Shown piece after piece: positions 38,824 to 47,948 of a stretch of 64,000 nucleotides of DNA (positions within the stretch are counted from its first letter, which is position 1; every line of letters starts with the position of its first letter). Source of the DNA: Azospirillum thermophilum (GTDB lineage Bacteria > Pseudomonadota > Alphaproteobacteria > Azospirillales > Azospirillaceae); the NCBI RefSeq assembly GCF_003130795.1, contig NZ_CP029353.1, positions 945,501 to 1,009,500 of the forward strand. The letters run 5' to 3'. The position numbers were made by a program, and so were the translations under genes. The notes beneath the pieces are model-generated. The model made no database searches, was not told the origin of the DNA, and saw only the letters and a list, made by a program, of their open reading frames with translations.

Positions 38824-39314
38824 CCCTTCCTGCCGAGCGCCTCGCACACGCCGTCGAGCAGAACCGCGAGCTGGCTCGTCGAGAAAGGCTTGACGGCGAA
38901 TCCGAGCGGCAGCGCTGCTGCGGCGCGCTCGCGGGTCAGCGTATCCGAATGGGCGCTGAGAAAGACGGAGCGGATGCCGAGCGCCCGGTAGACCTCCGTC
39001 GCCGCCGCGATGCCGTCGCTGTCGCGGGCCAGCCGGATGTCCATCAGCATCAGGTCGGGGCGCAGCCGTCCGGCGGCCGCCACCGCGTCCGGGCCGTTGT
39101 CCACCGTGCCCACCACCTCGTGCCCGAGCTCGAGAAGGATGTCCTCGATGTGCATCGCGGTGATCGCCTCATCCTCGGCGACCAGGACGCGCAGGACCGG
39201 GCGGCCCCCCGCCCCGCCGCCGGCGCCGTCCCGCCCGGCTGGAGCCAGCACGGCGCCCCGGATCGATAGGGGCGGGCGACCCGATGCGAACTTTTCTCCT
39301 ACTGGACCGAACAT
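38820..39314 (-). CDS. Response regulator (receiver) paired with HWE/HisKA_2 kinase
   Basis: The 164-residue protein has an N-terminal extension of about 40 residues, Gly/Ala-rich, and then a receiver: VLVAEDEAITAMHIEDILLELGH, Asp in LMDIRLARDSDG, FLSAHSD and VKPFS. Receivers with this DIRL..DSDGI signature usually accompany HWE or HisKA_2 kinases, and such a kinase is divergent from it with about 100 bases between. ATG 39314 is the best start available. No output domain is present. Confidence 0.85.
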   Translation of the reverse strand: MFGPVGEKFASGRPPLSIRGAVLAPAGRDGAGGGAGGRPVLRVLVAEDEAITAMHIEDILLELGHEVVGTVDNGPDAVAAAGRLRPDLMLMDIRLARDSDGIAAATEVYRALGIRSVFLSAHSDTLTRERAAAALPLGFAVKPFSTSQLAVLLDGVCEALGRKG

Positions 39315-39416
39315 GCCGTCCGTGCCACCGATTGCATGTGACGAAGTGTCGCATTCCTGCCATAGAATGATGACGCCGTCACGGGACAAGCGGGTGGCGG
39401 AGTGGAGCGAACGGGG

Positions 39417-40463
39417 ATGACGGAGCACGATCCGGGGGAGGGCGGCCTCGACGGGGCCGTGGGGAACCAGACGGGCGAGCAGCAGTTCCGCCTGCTGGCC
39501 GACAATGCGCCGGTGATGATCTGGCGGGCCGACACGACCAAGGCCTGCGATTTCTTCAACAAGCCCTGGCTGGACTTTACCGGGCGCGGCATGGACCAGG
39601 AACTGGGCTTCGGCTGGGCCGAGGGCGTGCATCCCGAGGATTTCGATCGCTGCCTCGCCATCTTCACCGGCGCCTTCGACCGGCGCGAGTCCTTCTCCAT
39701 GACCTACCGGCTGCGGCGCCATGACGGGGTCTATCGCTGGCTGCTCGACAATGGCCGGCCCTACCAGGATGCCGCCGGGCGGTTCGCCGGCTATTTCGGT
39801 TCCTGCGTCGACGTCACGGAGATGAAGCGGGCGCTCGATGACAAGGACGTGCTGCTGCGCGAGGTGCATCACCGCGTGCGCAACAACATGCAGCTCATCA
39901 CCGCGCTGCTGGACATGCAGGCCCAGGGCGCGGCCGAGCAGGAGACCCGCGACCGGTTGAGCGAGGCGGCCGGCCGCATCCGCTCCATCGCGCTGGTCCA
40001 GGAGCAGCTTCACGGCGCCGACACCGTGTCCGGCGTCGACCTCGGCGACTATCTGCGCTCGCTCGTCACCGCCGTCGCCGGGCTGCGGGGGCGTCTTGCG
40101 GTGGAGGTCGACGCCGATCCGCTCCCCCTCCCGCTCGACCGCGCCGTGCCCATCGGGCTGATCGTCAACGAACTGCTGACCAACGCCCTGAAGCACGCCT
40201 TTCCCGATGGCCGCCCCGGAACCATCCGGGTCGAGGCGCGCCGGGACGCCCAGGGGGCCGTCGCCATCCTCGTCGCCGACGACGGCATCGGCCTCGCCGA
40301 TGCAATGCTGGAGGAGCGCCCGCGCTCGCTCGGTTACCGGCTGATCCGCCGTCTGGCCGTGCAGGCCGCCGCCACCGTCGACCTGGATCCCGGCAGCGGT
40401 CGCGGCACCCGGCATCGCATCCGCCTGTCGCCGGTGAACGCTCCGGATGCCTGCGGGGTTTAA
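39417..40463 (+). CDS. PAS-domain HWE/HisKA_2 family histidine kinase
   Basis: The 348-residue soluble kinase has an N-terminal PAS domain (FRLLADNAPVMIWRADTTKACDFFN, then FGSCVDVTEMKRA), followed by the HisKA_2 phospho-acceptor region LLREVHHRVRNNMQLI (His151/152) and an ATPase domain with VNELLTNALKHAFP and DDGIGL. No membrane helix is seen, so it senses a cytoplasmic cue. ATG 39417 follows GGAG by nine bases. The divergent receiver gene is the likely partner; such pairs often feed stress or general-response circuits in alphaproteobacteria. Confidence 0.9.
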   Translation: MTEHDPGEGGLDGAVGNQTGEQQFRLLADNAPVMIWRADTTKACDFFNKPWLDFTGRGMDQELGFGWAEGVHPEDFDRCLAIFTGAFDRRESFSMTYRLRRHDGVYRWLLDNGRPYQDAAGRFAGYFGSCVDVTEMKRALDDKDVLLREVHHRVRNNMQLITALLDMQAQGAAEQETRDRLSEAAGRIRSIALVQEQLHGADTVSGVDLGDYLRSLVTAVAGLRGRLAVEVDADPLPLPLDRAVPIGLIVNELLTNALKHAFPDGRPGTIRVEARRDAQGAVAILVADDGIGLADAMLEERPRSLGYRLIRRLAVQAAATVDLDPGSGRGTRHRIRLSPVNAPDACGV

Positions 40464-40496
40464 CCGGCGGCGCAGACCATCCCTTCGACGATGGCG

Positions 40497-41369
40497 TTAC
40501 GCCATCTCTTCCGCCAGCGGCGGGGTCAGCGACTGGCACAGCATGTCGGCGACCAGCCGGACGCCGTCGCCCGCCCGATCGCCGGCCAGCAGGGCGAGCT
40601 CGGTGTCCGGCAGGCGCGGCAGCCCGTCCTGCGGTCCCAGCACCCGCGCCCCTGGCGGCACGGCGGAGCGGGCAAGCACGCTCACCCCCAGCCCGGCGGT
40701 CACCGCCGCCTGGATGCCGGACAGGTTCGGGCTGCAATAGGCCATCCGCCAGCGCCGCCCCGCCGCGTCCAGCTCGTGGACCGCCCGGTTGCGGTAGACG
40801 CAGCCCAGCGGGAACAGCACCAGCGGCAGCGGGTCCTCGCGGTGGACCGGCTCGTCCGCCGGCCCGGCCCAGCACAGCGGTTCTCGCCACACCGAGACCG
40901 CACCGGGCCGCCCCGGCTCCTGCTTCAGCAGGGCGAGGTCCAACTCCCCCGTCTCGAAGCCGGCGCGCAGCCGGACGCTGATGTCGCAGCGCACGTCCAG
41001 CCGGATCCGCCGGTTGCGCCGGGCGAATTCGGACAGCAGCCGGGGCAGCCGGTCGACCGCGTAATCCTCCGGCACGCCCAGCCGCACGGTCTCCACCGCA
41101 TCCCGCTCGCCGGACAGCATGGACCGGGCCTCGTCGTTCAGCGTCAGCATCCGCCGGGCATAGGCCAGCAGCCGCTCCCCCTCGTCGGTCAGCGCCACCG
41201 AGCGGGTATCGCGCGACAGCAGCGCCACGCCGACCGACTCCTCCAGCCGGCGGATCTGCTGGCTGATGGTGGACTGGGTGCGGTGGATGCGCTCCCCCGC
41301 GCGGGTGAAGCCTCCGGCCTCCACCACCGACACGAAGGTGCGCAGCAACGTCAGGTCCAGCTCCGCCAT
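40497..41369 (-). CDS. LysR-family transcriptional regulator
   Basis: The 290-residue protein has the LysR HTH (LLRTFVSVVEAGGFTRAGERIHRTQSTISQQIRRLEESVGVALLSR, residues 8-54) and a periplasmic-binding-fold effector domain. It is divergent from an EamA-type exporter with a 124-bp gap containing a short dyad, so it probably controls that gene and itself. The effector is unknown. Confidence 0.94.
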   Translation of the reverse strand: MAELDLTLLRTFVSVVEAGGFTRAGERIHRTQSTISQQIRRLEESVGVALLSRDTRSVALTDEGERLLAYARRMLTLNDEARSMLSGERDAVETVRLGVPEDYAVDRLPRLLSEFARRNRRIRLDVRCDISVRLRAGFETGELDLALLKQEPGRPGAVSVWREPLCWAGPADEPVHREDPLPLVLFPLGCVYRNRAVHELDAAGRRWRMAYCSPNLSGIQAAVTAGLGVSVLARSAVPPGARVLGPQDGLPRLPDTELALLAGDRAGDGVRLVADMLCQSLTPPLAEEMA

Positions 41370-41385
41370 GATCCGCTCCGGCCGT

Positions 41386-41413
41386 TATTCATCCATTCTC
41401 TGAATGAAATTCA
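41386..41413. promoter_or_regulatory. Dyad between LysR gene and EamA transporter gene
   Basis: CATTC-TCT-GAATG (41394-41406) sits within TTCATCC...GGATGAA-like flanks in an AT-rich patch midway between two divergent starts, the usual place for a LysR operator. Binding is inferred. Confidence 0.45.
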
Positions 41414-41493
41414 TCACACCATTTCGTTTCTCAATGACCACCCCCGTCGATAGCCTTTTCCCGGGAACGGGCGCTTCTGGATGGAGGACGGTC

Positions 41494-42405
41494 ATGAGCA
41501 CGATGTCGGAGTGTGTGCCGGCCCGGCGGGCGGAGGGCGCCCCCCTCGGCCTGCTGGTTCCTTTCTGCCTCGGCTGGAGTTCGGCCTTCGCCGTGGGGAA
41601 GATCGGGCTGGCGGATGCGCCGCCGCTGCTGTTCCTGGCGGTGCGCTTCCTTCTGGCCGGCGTGATCCTGACGGTTGCGGCCGGCGGGCTGGGCCATCTC
41701 CGGCGGCTCGACCGCCGCGGCTGGCTTCTGCTGGCCGGGCTGGGGGTGGTCAACACCGCGCTCTATCTCGGCCTCAGCTTCTCCGCGATGAAGTCCGCCT
41801 CGTCGGGCATGGTCGCCATCATCGTCAGCGCCGCCCCCGTCCTGACCGCCGTGGCCTCCGCCTTCTTCCTGGGGGAGACGCTGACCTTGCGCAAGGCCGC
41901 CGGGCTGGGGCTGGGGGTGCTGGGGGTCGGGCTGATCGTGCGCGGCCGGCTGGGCGGCGGCGTGGACGATCCGCTGGGGATCCTGCTGGCCCTGGGGTCC
42001 GTGGCGGCGCTCAGCGCCGGGGCGCTGCTCTACAAGCGCTTCGCGCCGGCGGCGGGGCTGGTGGTGAACGGCGGGGTGCAGACGCTGGCCGGCGGGCTGG
42101 CCCTGCTGCCGGTCGCCCTGCTGCTGGAGGACCCGGTCTCGGTCACCCCCACCGTCTCGCTGGCGCTGTCCATGGCCTACATGGTGCTGGCGGTGTCGAT
42201 CGGCTCGCACCTGCTGTGGTTCGCGCTCCTCGCCCGCACCTCGGCGACGGTGGCCAGCGCCTATCACTTCCTGATGCCGCCGCTCGGGCTCGCCTTCGGC
42301 TGGCTCCTGCTGGGGGAGACGGTGCAGCCCTGGGACCTGATCGGCATCCTGCCGGTGGCGGCCGGCATCTGGCTGGTCACCCGCCCCGCCGGCGGGGCGG
42401 GGTGA
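41494..42405 (+). CDS. EamA/DMT-family transporter
   Basis: The 303-residue protein has ten predicted membrane segments in two EamA repeats: FCLGWSSAFAVGKIGLADAPP at the start, SFSAMKSASSGMVAIIVSAAPVLTAV closing the first half, and YHFLMPPLGLAFGWLLLGE in the second. The family exports amino acids and other metabolites. ATG 41494 has GGAGG seven bases upstream; the longer frame starts inside the operator region. Divergent LysR control suggests induction by a small molecule. Confidence 0.92.
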   Translation: MSTMSECVPARRAEGAPLGLLVPFCLGWSSAFAVGKIGLADAPPLLFLAVRFLLAGVILTVAAGGLGHLRRLDRRGWLLLAGLGVVNTALYLGLSFSAMKSASSGMVAIIVSAAPVLTAVASAFFLGETLTLRKAAGLGLGVLGVGLIVRGRLGGGVDDPLGILLALGSVAALSAGALLYKRFAPAAGLVVNGGVQTLAGGLALLPVALLLEDPVSVTPTVSLALSMAYMVLAVSIGSHLLWFALLARTSATVASAYHFLMPPLGLAFGWLLLGETVQPWDLIGILPVAAGIWLVTRPAGGAG

Positions 42406-42419
42406 CCGCTTGCCGGCCG

Positions 42420-43769
42420 TCAGCCGAGCAGGGCGCGGGCGCGGGCCGGCAGGTCGGCCAGCGGCACCTCGACCTGCTCGCCGGTGGTCAGGTTCTTCAG
42501 CGTCGCCGTGCCGCGGGCCTTCTCGTCGCTGCCCATCAGCAGCACGACCGGGATGCCGGCACGGTCGGCATACTTCATCTGCTTGGCGATCTTGCCGCCG
42601 TCGAGCTGGATTTCGGTGTTGATCCCCGCCGCCCGCAGCTCGCTCGCCAGGCGGAAGTAATCGGCCGACAGCGCCGGGTCCATCTGCGTCACCAGCACCT
42701 GCGCGGTGGCGCCGCCGTCCTTGATCAGCCCGGCTTCCATGAGTTGGTAGAACAGCCGGGTGGCGCCGATCGAGATGCCGACGCCCGGCAGCTTCGACTT
42801 GGTGTAGTGGCTCGCCAGATTCTCGTAACGGCCGCCGGAGCAGACCGAGCCGATGCCGGGATGGTCGTTCAGGAAGGTCTCGTAGACTGTCCCGGTGTAA
42901 TAGTCGAGGCCGCGGGCGATGGCGAGGTTGATGCGCACCGCCTCCTCCGGCACCTGGAAGGCGCGCAGTCCCTCGATCACCGTGGTCAGCTCGGCCAGGC
43001 CCTGGCGGAAGGTCCCGTTGTCGATGCCGAGGCCGTTCAGCGCCTCCAGCGTTTCGGCGTTGGAGCCGCGGCGTTCGATCAGCGACAGGATGGTGTCGGC
43101 GGCCCGTTCGGTGACGCCGAGCGTGCCGGTCAGGCTCTCGCGCACCTTGTCGACGCCGATCTTGTCCAGCTTGTCGATCTCGCGCAGCACCAGCACGCGC
43201 TTGTCGGCGTCGTCCACCCCCAGCCCGTCGAGCAGGCCGAGCAGGACCTTGCGGTTGTTCACGTTGATCGTGAAGCCGCCGACCTTCAGCTCGGTGAAGA
43301 CATGGTGGATGACCGCCGGGATCTCCGCGTCGTACTGCGGCGACAGCGCGTCCTTGCCGATCACGTCGATATCGCACTGGTAGAACTCGCGGAACCGGCC
43401 GCGCTGCGCCCGCTCGCCGCGGTAGACCCGCTGGATCTGGTAGCGGCGGAAGGGGAAGGCGAGGTCGCGCTCATGCTCCGCCACATAGCGGGCGAGCGGC
43501 ACCGTCAGGTCGAAGCGCAGCGCCAGCTCCGGCTTGTGGCCCTGCTGGATGGCGCCGGTCGACTGTACGAAATAGACCTGCTTCTCCGTCTCGCCGCCCG
43601 ACTTGGTCAGCAGCGTCTCGACCGTCTCGAACACCGGCGTCTCGACCGGCACGAAGCCGAACCGCTCGTACCCGTGTCGGATGGTGTCCAGCATGCGCTG
43701 GAAGGCCACCTGCTGGCGCGGCAGCAGTTCCATCGTTCCGGGCGGGGTGCGGGGGGTGATCAGGCTCAT
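42420..43769 (-). CDS. hisS: Histidyl-tRNA synthetase
   Basis: The 449-residue class II synthetase has motif 1 near [15 protein letters not shown], motif 2 ([23 protein letters not shown]), the histidine-specific [20 protein letters not shown] and motif 3 ([12 protein letters not shown]), then the C-terminal anticodon domain ([36 protein letters not shown]). It charges tRNA-His in the cytoplasm. It converges on the EamA gene with 14 bases between stops. Confidence 0.97.
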   Translation of the reverse strand: MSLITPRTPPGTMELLPRQQVAFQRMLDTIRHGYERFGFVPVETPVFETVETLLTKSGGETEKQVYFVQSTGAIQQGHKPELALRFDLTVPLARYVAEHERDLAFPFRRYQIQRVYRGERAQRGRFREFYQCDIDVIGKDALSPQYDAEIPAVIHHVFTELKVGGFTINVNNRKVLLGLLDGLGVDDADKRVLVLREIDKLDKIGVDKVRESLTGTLGVTERAADTILSLIERRGSNAETLEALNGLGIDNGTFRQGLAELTTVIEGLRAFQVPEEAVRINLAIARGLDYYTGTVYETFLNDHPGIGSVCSGGRYENLASHYTKSKLPGVGISIGATRLFYQLMEAGLIKDGGATAQVLVTQMDPALSADYFRLASELRAAGINTEIQLDGGKIAKQMKYADRAGIPVVLLMGSDEKARGTATLKNLTTGEQVEVPLADLPARARALLG

Positions 43770-43960
43770 CGGATCGGTCCGGGCTTGCGGTGGTCCCCGG
43801 CCGGCTGCCGGGGGAAAAGCGCGCTTTTTCTAGCGGCTTTCGCGCCGGGCGTCACGCCGGGAAAATTTTTCGGGACGGCCATGGAATGCTCCGTCGGGGC
43901 GCTGCGTTCATTCAGATGCGATCCGATGATGCGGGTCGCTCATCCAACAGGAGACAGTCC

Positions 43961-44518
43961 ATGTCCGGTTTCGTGTGCGGGTCGCGTTTCCGTACCTCCA
44001 TTTCGACCTTTGCGGTCGCGGCGATGCTCGCCGCCGCCCCCGCCCTGGCGGCCGGAAACGCCTCCACCGCATCCGGTGACAGCTCCACCCCGGTGACCAA
44101 GGCCGCCCCCGCCGCGCCGGCGGCCCAGGCGCCCGCCACCCAGGCGCCCGCTCCGCAGGCTTCCGGCTCCAGCGCTGCCGCGGCGGTGAGCACGGCGCCG
44201 AAGGCCCTGCCGACCCAGGTCGCCACCACGCCCAAGGCCGACCACCACAAGACCGAGGTGACCAAGACCCAGGCCGACGCCGTCGCCAAGGAGCTGGGGG
44301 CCAAGCCCTCGGACACGCTGGCGGTGCAGCTCGGCAAATATGCCGAACAGATGCATGCCGCCGCGGCGCTGAAGGACACCGCCCAGCGCGGCAAGGCGGT
44401 GACCGAGGCGCGCCGGCAGCTCTCCTCCATCGCCGGCAAGCCGGTCACGCCGGAGCAGGCCGCCAAGGTGGACGGCCTGCTGGGCCTGCCCGCCGCCCAG
44501 CCCGCGACCGTGCAGTAA
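43961..44518 (+). CDS. Exported Ala/Pro-rich protein of unknown function
   Basis: ATG 43961 has AGGAG eight bases upstream; the longer frame is unsupported. The 185-residue protein has a signal peptide (FAVAAMLAAAPALAAGN, cleavage near residue 30), an Ala/Pro/Gln linker (AAPAAPAAQAPATQAPAPQ) and a C-terminal helical domain (ADHHKTEVTKTQADAVAKELG, AEQMHAAAALKDTAQRGKAV, SSIAGKPVTPEQAAKVDGLLG). It is predicted to be periplasmic; no family was recognised. Confidence 0.7.
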   Translation: MSGFVCGSRFRTSISTFAVAAMLAAAPALAAGNASTASGDSSTPVTKAAPAAPAAQAPATQAPAPQASGSSAAAAVSTAPKALPTQVATTPKADHHKTEVTKTQADAVAKELGAKPSDTLAVQLGKYAEQMHAAAALKDTAQRGKAVTEARRQLSSIAGKPVTPEQAAKVDGLLGLPAAQPATVQ

Positions 44519-44529
44519 CGCCTTGCCTT

Positions 44530-44578
44530 GCGCCGCTCCCCCGCCGCCCGTGCCGGCCGGGCGGGGAGGGGGCGGCGC
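44530..44578 (+). terminator. Long GC hairpin after the exported protein gene
   Basis: GCGCCGC...CGCCGCCCG pairs with CGGGCGGGG...GCGGCGC across a short loop, making a stem of about 18 bp with small bulges. There is no good T-run, so termination is probable but not certain. Confidence 0.55.
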
Positions 44579-44675
44579 CTCTCCGGACGGGGCCGGTCAG
44601 TCCCGGCGTTGAAGCGGGGGCGGCATTGGGGATAGAACCAGCGCATCCGCCACAGCCGCCGCATCCGGAGCCGCC

Positions 44676-45734
44676 ATGACCGCCCCCGACCGCCTCGTCC
44701 TCCGTCGCCCCGACGACTGGCACGTCCATCTGCGGGACGGCGCCATGCTGAAGGCGGTCCTGCCCTTCACCGCCCGCCAGTTCGGCCGCGCCATCGTCAT
44801 GCCGAACCTGAAGCCTCCGGTCGCCGCCACGGCCGACGCGGTGGCCTACCGCGACCGCATCCTCGCAGCACTGCCGGACGGCACGTCCTTCACGCCGCTG
44901 ATGACCGCCTACCTGACCGACGGCACCGATCCCGCGGATCTGGCGCGCGGTTTCGCCGAGGGGGTCTTCACCGCGGCCAAGCTCTATCCCGCCAACGCCA
45001 CGACCAACAGCGCCCATGGCGTGACCGACATCGCCCGCATCGCCCCGGTGCTGGAGCGCATGGCGGAGATCGGCATGCCGCTGCTGATCCACGGCGAGGT
45101 GACGGACGGCGCGGTGGACATCTTCGACCGCGAGGCGGTCTTCATCGACACCATCCTCGGCCCGCTGCTGGAGCGCCACCCGACGCTCCGCGTGGTGTTC
45201 GAGCACGCGACGACCGCCGAGGCGGTGGCGTTCGTGAAGACGCACGCCGCCTCCGGCCGGATCGGCGCCACCATCACGGCGCATCACCTGCTGATCAACC
45301 GCAGCCACATCTTCCAGGGCGGCATCCGGCCGCACCTCTACTGCCTGCCGATCGCCAAGCGCGAGAAGCACCGCGTGGCGCTGGTGGAGGCCGCGACCTC
45401 GGGCGAGGGACCCTTCTTCCTCGGCACCGACACCGCCCCCCACACGGTCGCCGCCAAGGAGACCGCCTGCGGCTGCGCCGGCTGCTTCACCGCCGCCAAC
45501 GCGCTGGAGCTCTATGCCGAGGCGTTCGAGGAGGCCGGCGCGCTCGACCGGCTGGAGGCCTTCGCCAGCCTGAACGGCCCCCGCTTCTACCGCCTGCCGG
45601 TCGCGGAGGAGCGCGTGGTGCTGGAGCGCCGCCCCTCCGTCACGCCCGACCTCGTCCTGGTCAGCGAGGGCGACGCCGTGCTGCCCTTCCGCAGCGGCGA
45701 GACCCTGCGCTGGAGCTTCGCCGGCCCGGCCTGA
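44676..45734 (+). CDS. pyrC: Dihydroorotase
   Basis: PyrC cyclises N-carbamoyl-aspartate to dihydroorotate in pyrimidine synthesis. The 352-residue protein is the homodimeric E. coli-type enzyme: [10 protein letters not shown] with the two zinc His, MPNLKPPV, the carboxylated lysine in [45 protein letters not shown], and the Asp in [11 protein letters not shown]. All metal ligands are present. It is transcribed away from the preceding exported-protein gene's hairpin and converges on the esterase gene. Confidence 0.97.
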   Translation: MTAPDRLVLRRPDDWHVHLRDGAMLKAVLPFTARQFGRAIVMPNLKPPVAATADAVAYRDRILAALPDGTSFTPLMTAYLTDGTDPADLARGFAEGVFTAAKLYPANATTNSAHGVTDIARIAPVLERMAEIGMPLLIHGEVTDGAVDIFDREAVFIDTILGPLLERHPTLRVVFEHATTAEAVAFVKTHAASGRIGATITAHHLLINRSHIFQGGIRPHLYCLPIAKREKHRVALVEAATSGEGPFFLGTDTAPHTVAAKETACGCAGCFTAANALELYAEAFEEAGALDRLEAFASLNGPRFYRLPVAEERVVLERRPSVTPDLVLVSEGDAVLPFRSGETLRWSFAGPA

Positions 45735-45753
45735 CCGCCCTCTGCCCGTCCGC

Positions 45754-46752
45754 TCAGGGCAGCATCCTGATCGACTTCATCCAGGCCAGCAGCAGGTCCG
45801 GCCACTGCGCCGCCGGCAGCCCGACCGCGAAGCGCAGCGAGAAGCCGTGGCCGCCCTGGCGGAAGATGTGCATCTCCGCCGGCACCCCGGCGCGGCGCAG
45901 CGCGTCGTGGAAGAGCAGCGAGTTGGTGACCGGGACGTCCGGATCGTCGTTGGCGTGGAAAAGGAAGGCCTGCGGCGTCGCCGGCGTCACCCGCAGCTCG
46001 GTCGAATAGGCGGCGACGGTCTCCGGCGACGGGCTGTCGCCGATCAGCTCCTGCCGGGAGACGGCGTGCGTGAAGCGTTCGTCCATCGTGACGACCGGAT
46101 ATCCCAGGGCGAGGAAGTCCGGCCTGGCCGAAACCGCGTCCGCGGCGTCGACCGGCTCATAGACCTTGCGCTCGAAGCCCGTGGCGAGCTGGGAGGCGAG
46201 ATGCCCGCCGGCCGAGAAGCCCAGCACGCCGATCCGCGCCGGGTCCAGCCCCCACTCCGCCGCGTTGGCGCGGATCAGGCGCAGCGCCCGCTGCGCGTCC
46301 ATCAGCGGCGCGTCGGTCGCCTGCGCCTTGCCCGGCAGCCGGTAGACCAGCCGGAACATGGTGACGCCGGCGTCGGTGAATCGCGAGGCGATCTCGTCCG
46401 CCTCCTTGTCGATCACCACCCGCTGATAGGCGCCGCCGGGGGTGACCAGCAGCGCCGTGCCGTTCGGGTGGGCCGGCTTGTAGACGAGCAGCGACGGGGT
46501 GGTGATCGCCAGCACCGCGCGGTCCCTGACCGCCGGATCCTTGCTGCGTTCGAGGACCTGCTGCGGAGCCGGGAACTGCGCCGAGCCCGGCGGCCCCTTC
46601 GGCCACATGACGATCTCCTGCTGGTCGGCGAGCGGCGCCGCCGCGGCGGTGGACGACACGGCCGGCAGGGCGGCGAGGATCGCGGTGCCGCCGACGACCG
46701 CGACCGTCGCGGTCCGGCCGAACCGCCGGAAGAGCGCTTTCAGACACATCAT
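45754..46752 (-). CDS. Exported alpha/beta-hydrolase (esterase/acetylxylan-esterase-like)
   Basis: The 332-residue protein has a signal peptide (VGGTAILAALPAVSSTAAAAPL). The catalytic domain has the oxyanion segment TPGGAYQRVV, the nucleophile motif GFSAGGHLA, the acidic residue in FLFHANDDPDVPV and the final His in GGHGFSL. Relatives are periplasmic esterases, some removing acetyl groups from plant polysaccharides. ATG 46752 has GGGAG upstream. An AT-rich dyad lies about 70 bases before the start. Confidence 0.87.
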   Translation of the reverse strand: MMCLKALFRRFGRTATVAVVGGTAILAALPAVSSTAAAAPLADQQEIVMWPKGPPGSAQFPAPQQVLERSKDPAVRDRAVLAITTPSLLVYKPAHPNGTALLVTPGGAYQRVVIDKEADEIASRFTDAGVTMFRLVYRLPGKAQATDAPLMDAQRALRLIRANAAEWGLDPARIGVLGFSAGGHLASQLATGFERKVYEPVDAADAVSARPDFLALGYPVVTMDERFTHAVSRQELIGDSPSPETVAAYSTELRVTPATPQAFLFHANDDPDVPVTNSLLFHDALRRAGVPAEMHIFRQGGHGFSLRFAVGLPAAQWPDLLLAWMKSIRMLP

Positions 46753-47105
46753 CCCTGGTCACTCCCTTCGCGGTCCGTCCGGCCGCAAGGCCCGGCGGAG
46801 CCGCCTGGATTCACTCCGACATACCAAATCATATTAGTATATCAGAACAGGGGGCGCCGCCCGGCGCAAGGGGCGGTAGGCCGGCGATCACGGCGGCCGC
46901 GGTGCGTCACATCGACGCGAGCGGGGCGGGCGGGCAGATCCGGGCGGGGCAGCGGCGCCTGCCGTCATCCATCGCGCCATCATCCATCGTGATTTCGTCG
47001 GATGGCGCACCCAACGAGCAGGTCCGGACCCCCGAATCGCAGTCGCCATGCGTCCGTCGCAGGGAATAGGCTGGGTCCTTGCGTGCATGGCTCACGGTGA
47101 GCGTC
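46753..47105. other. Divergent intergenic region between esterase and methyltransferase genes
   Basis: No gene is supported in this 353-bp stretch. The only notable element is the AT-rich patch at 46821-46846. The rest is GC-rich; promoters for both flanking genes should lie here. Confidence 0.5.
46821..46846. promoter_or_regulatory. AT-rich partial dyad upstream of the esterase gene
   Basis: ATACCAAATCATATTAGTAT followed by ATCAG contains overlapping half-sites (TGATAT/ATATTA) resembling operators of GntR-type sugar regulators. It is about 70 bases from the esterase start, in the expected promoter position. The regulator is not in the window. Confidence 0.35.
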
Positions 47106-47912
47106 ATGACCGAAGCGGACAAAGCCTTCGCGGGATCGATCCCGGCCCTGTACGACCGCTACCTCGGCCCATTCCTGTTCGAGCCCTATGCCCTTGATCT
47201 GGCCGGGCGGCTGGCGGGCTTCGAGGGGCGCCTTCTCGAGACGGCGGCCGGAACGGGGGTCCTGACGCGTGCCCTGGCCCACGCCCTTCCGCCGGGCGTC
47301 GCCATCACCGCGACGGACCTCAACCAGCCGATGCTCGACCATGCCGCACAGCGTCTGGACGCACCACAGGTGGCATGGCGACAGGCCGACGCGCTGACTC
47401 TCCCTTTCGAGAGCGCCAGTTTCGATGCCGTCGTCTGCCAGTTCGGAGCGATGTTCTTCCCGGACAAGCCCGCCGGCTTCGCCGAAGCGCGCCGGGTGCT
47501 GCGTCCGGGCGGCCGGTTCCTGTTCAGCGTGTGGGGTCGCATCGAGGAGAACGAGATCCCGGCGGTCGTGCATGCGGCCGTCGCGGCGGCCTTCCCGCGG
47601 GACCCGCCCAGCTTCCTGGCCCGCACGCCCCATGGGTACAACGACAGGGAGCGGATCGACCGGGATCTCCGCGAGGCCGGTTTCACCCATGTGGAGATGG
47701 AAACGGTGGCGCTGCGCAGCCGGGCCGCCTCGCCCACCGATCCTGCCATGGGCTTCTGCAAGGGAACGCCGTTGCGTCACGAGATCGAGGCGAGGGACGC
47801 GACCCGTCTCGACGAGGTGACCGGCCTCGTGGCCCAGACCCTCGCGCGGCGCTTCGGGGATGGCCCGATCGACGGTGGCATCCAGGCGCACGTCATCGTC
47901 GCCACCACCTGA
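47106..47912 (+). CDS. Class I SAM-dependent methyltransferase
   Basis: The 268-residue protein has the UbiE/type-11 methyltransferase pattern: LLETAAGTGVLTRALA as the SAM site, ITATDLNQPMLDHA with the acidic ribose ligand, WRQADALTLPFESASFDAVVCQFGAMFFPD, then EARRVLRPGGRFLFSVWG. The substrate is unknown. The ribosome binding site is weak, and GTG 47097 could also serve as start. Confidence 0.88.
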   Translation: MTEADKAFAGSIPALYDRYLGPFLFEPYALDLAGRLAGFEGRLLETAAGTGVLTRALAHALPPGVAITATDLNQPMLDHAAQRLDAPQVAWRQADALTLPFESASFDAVVCQFGAMFFPDKPAGFAEARRVLRPGGRFLFSVWGRIEENEIPAVVHAAVAAAFPRDPPSFLARTPHGYNDRERIDRDLREAGFTHVEMETVALRSRAASPTDPAMGFCKGTPLRHEIEARDATRLDEVTGLVAQTLARRFGDGPIDGGIQAHVIVATT

Positions 47913-47948
47913 ACGCCCTCGATTCCTCAACCGGCGCGCCGCACCCCG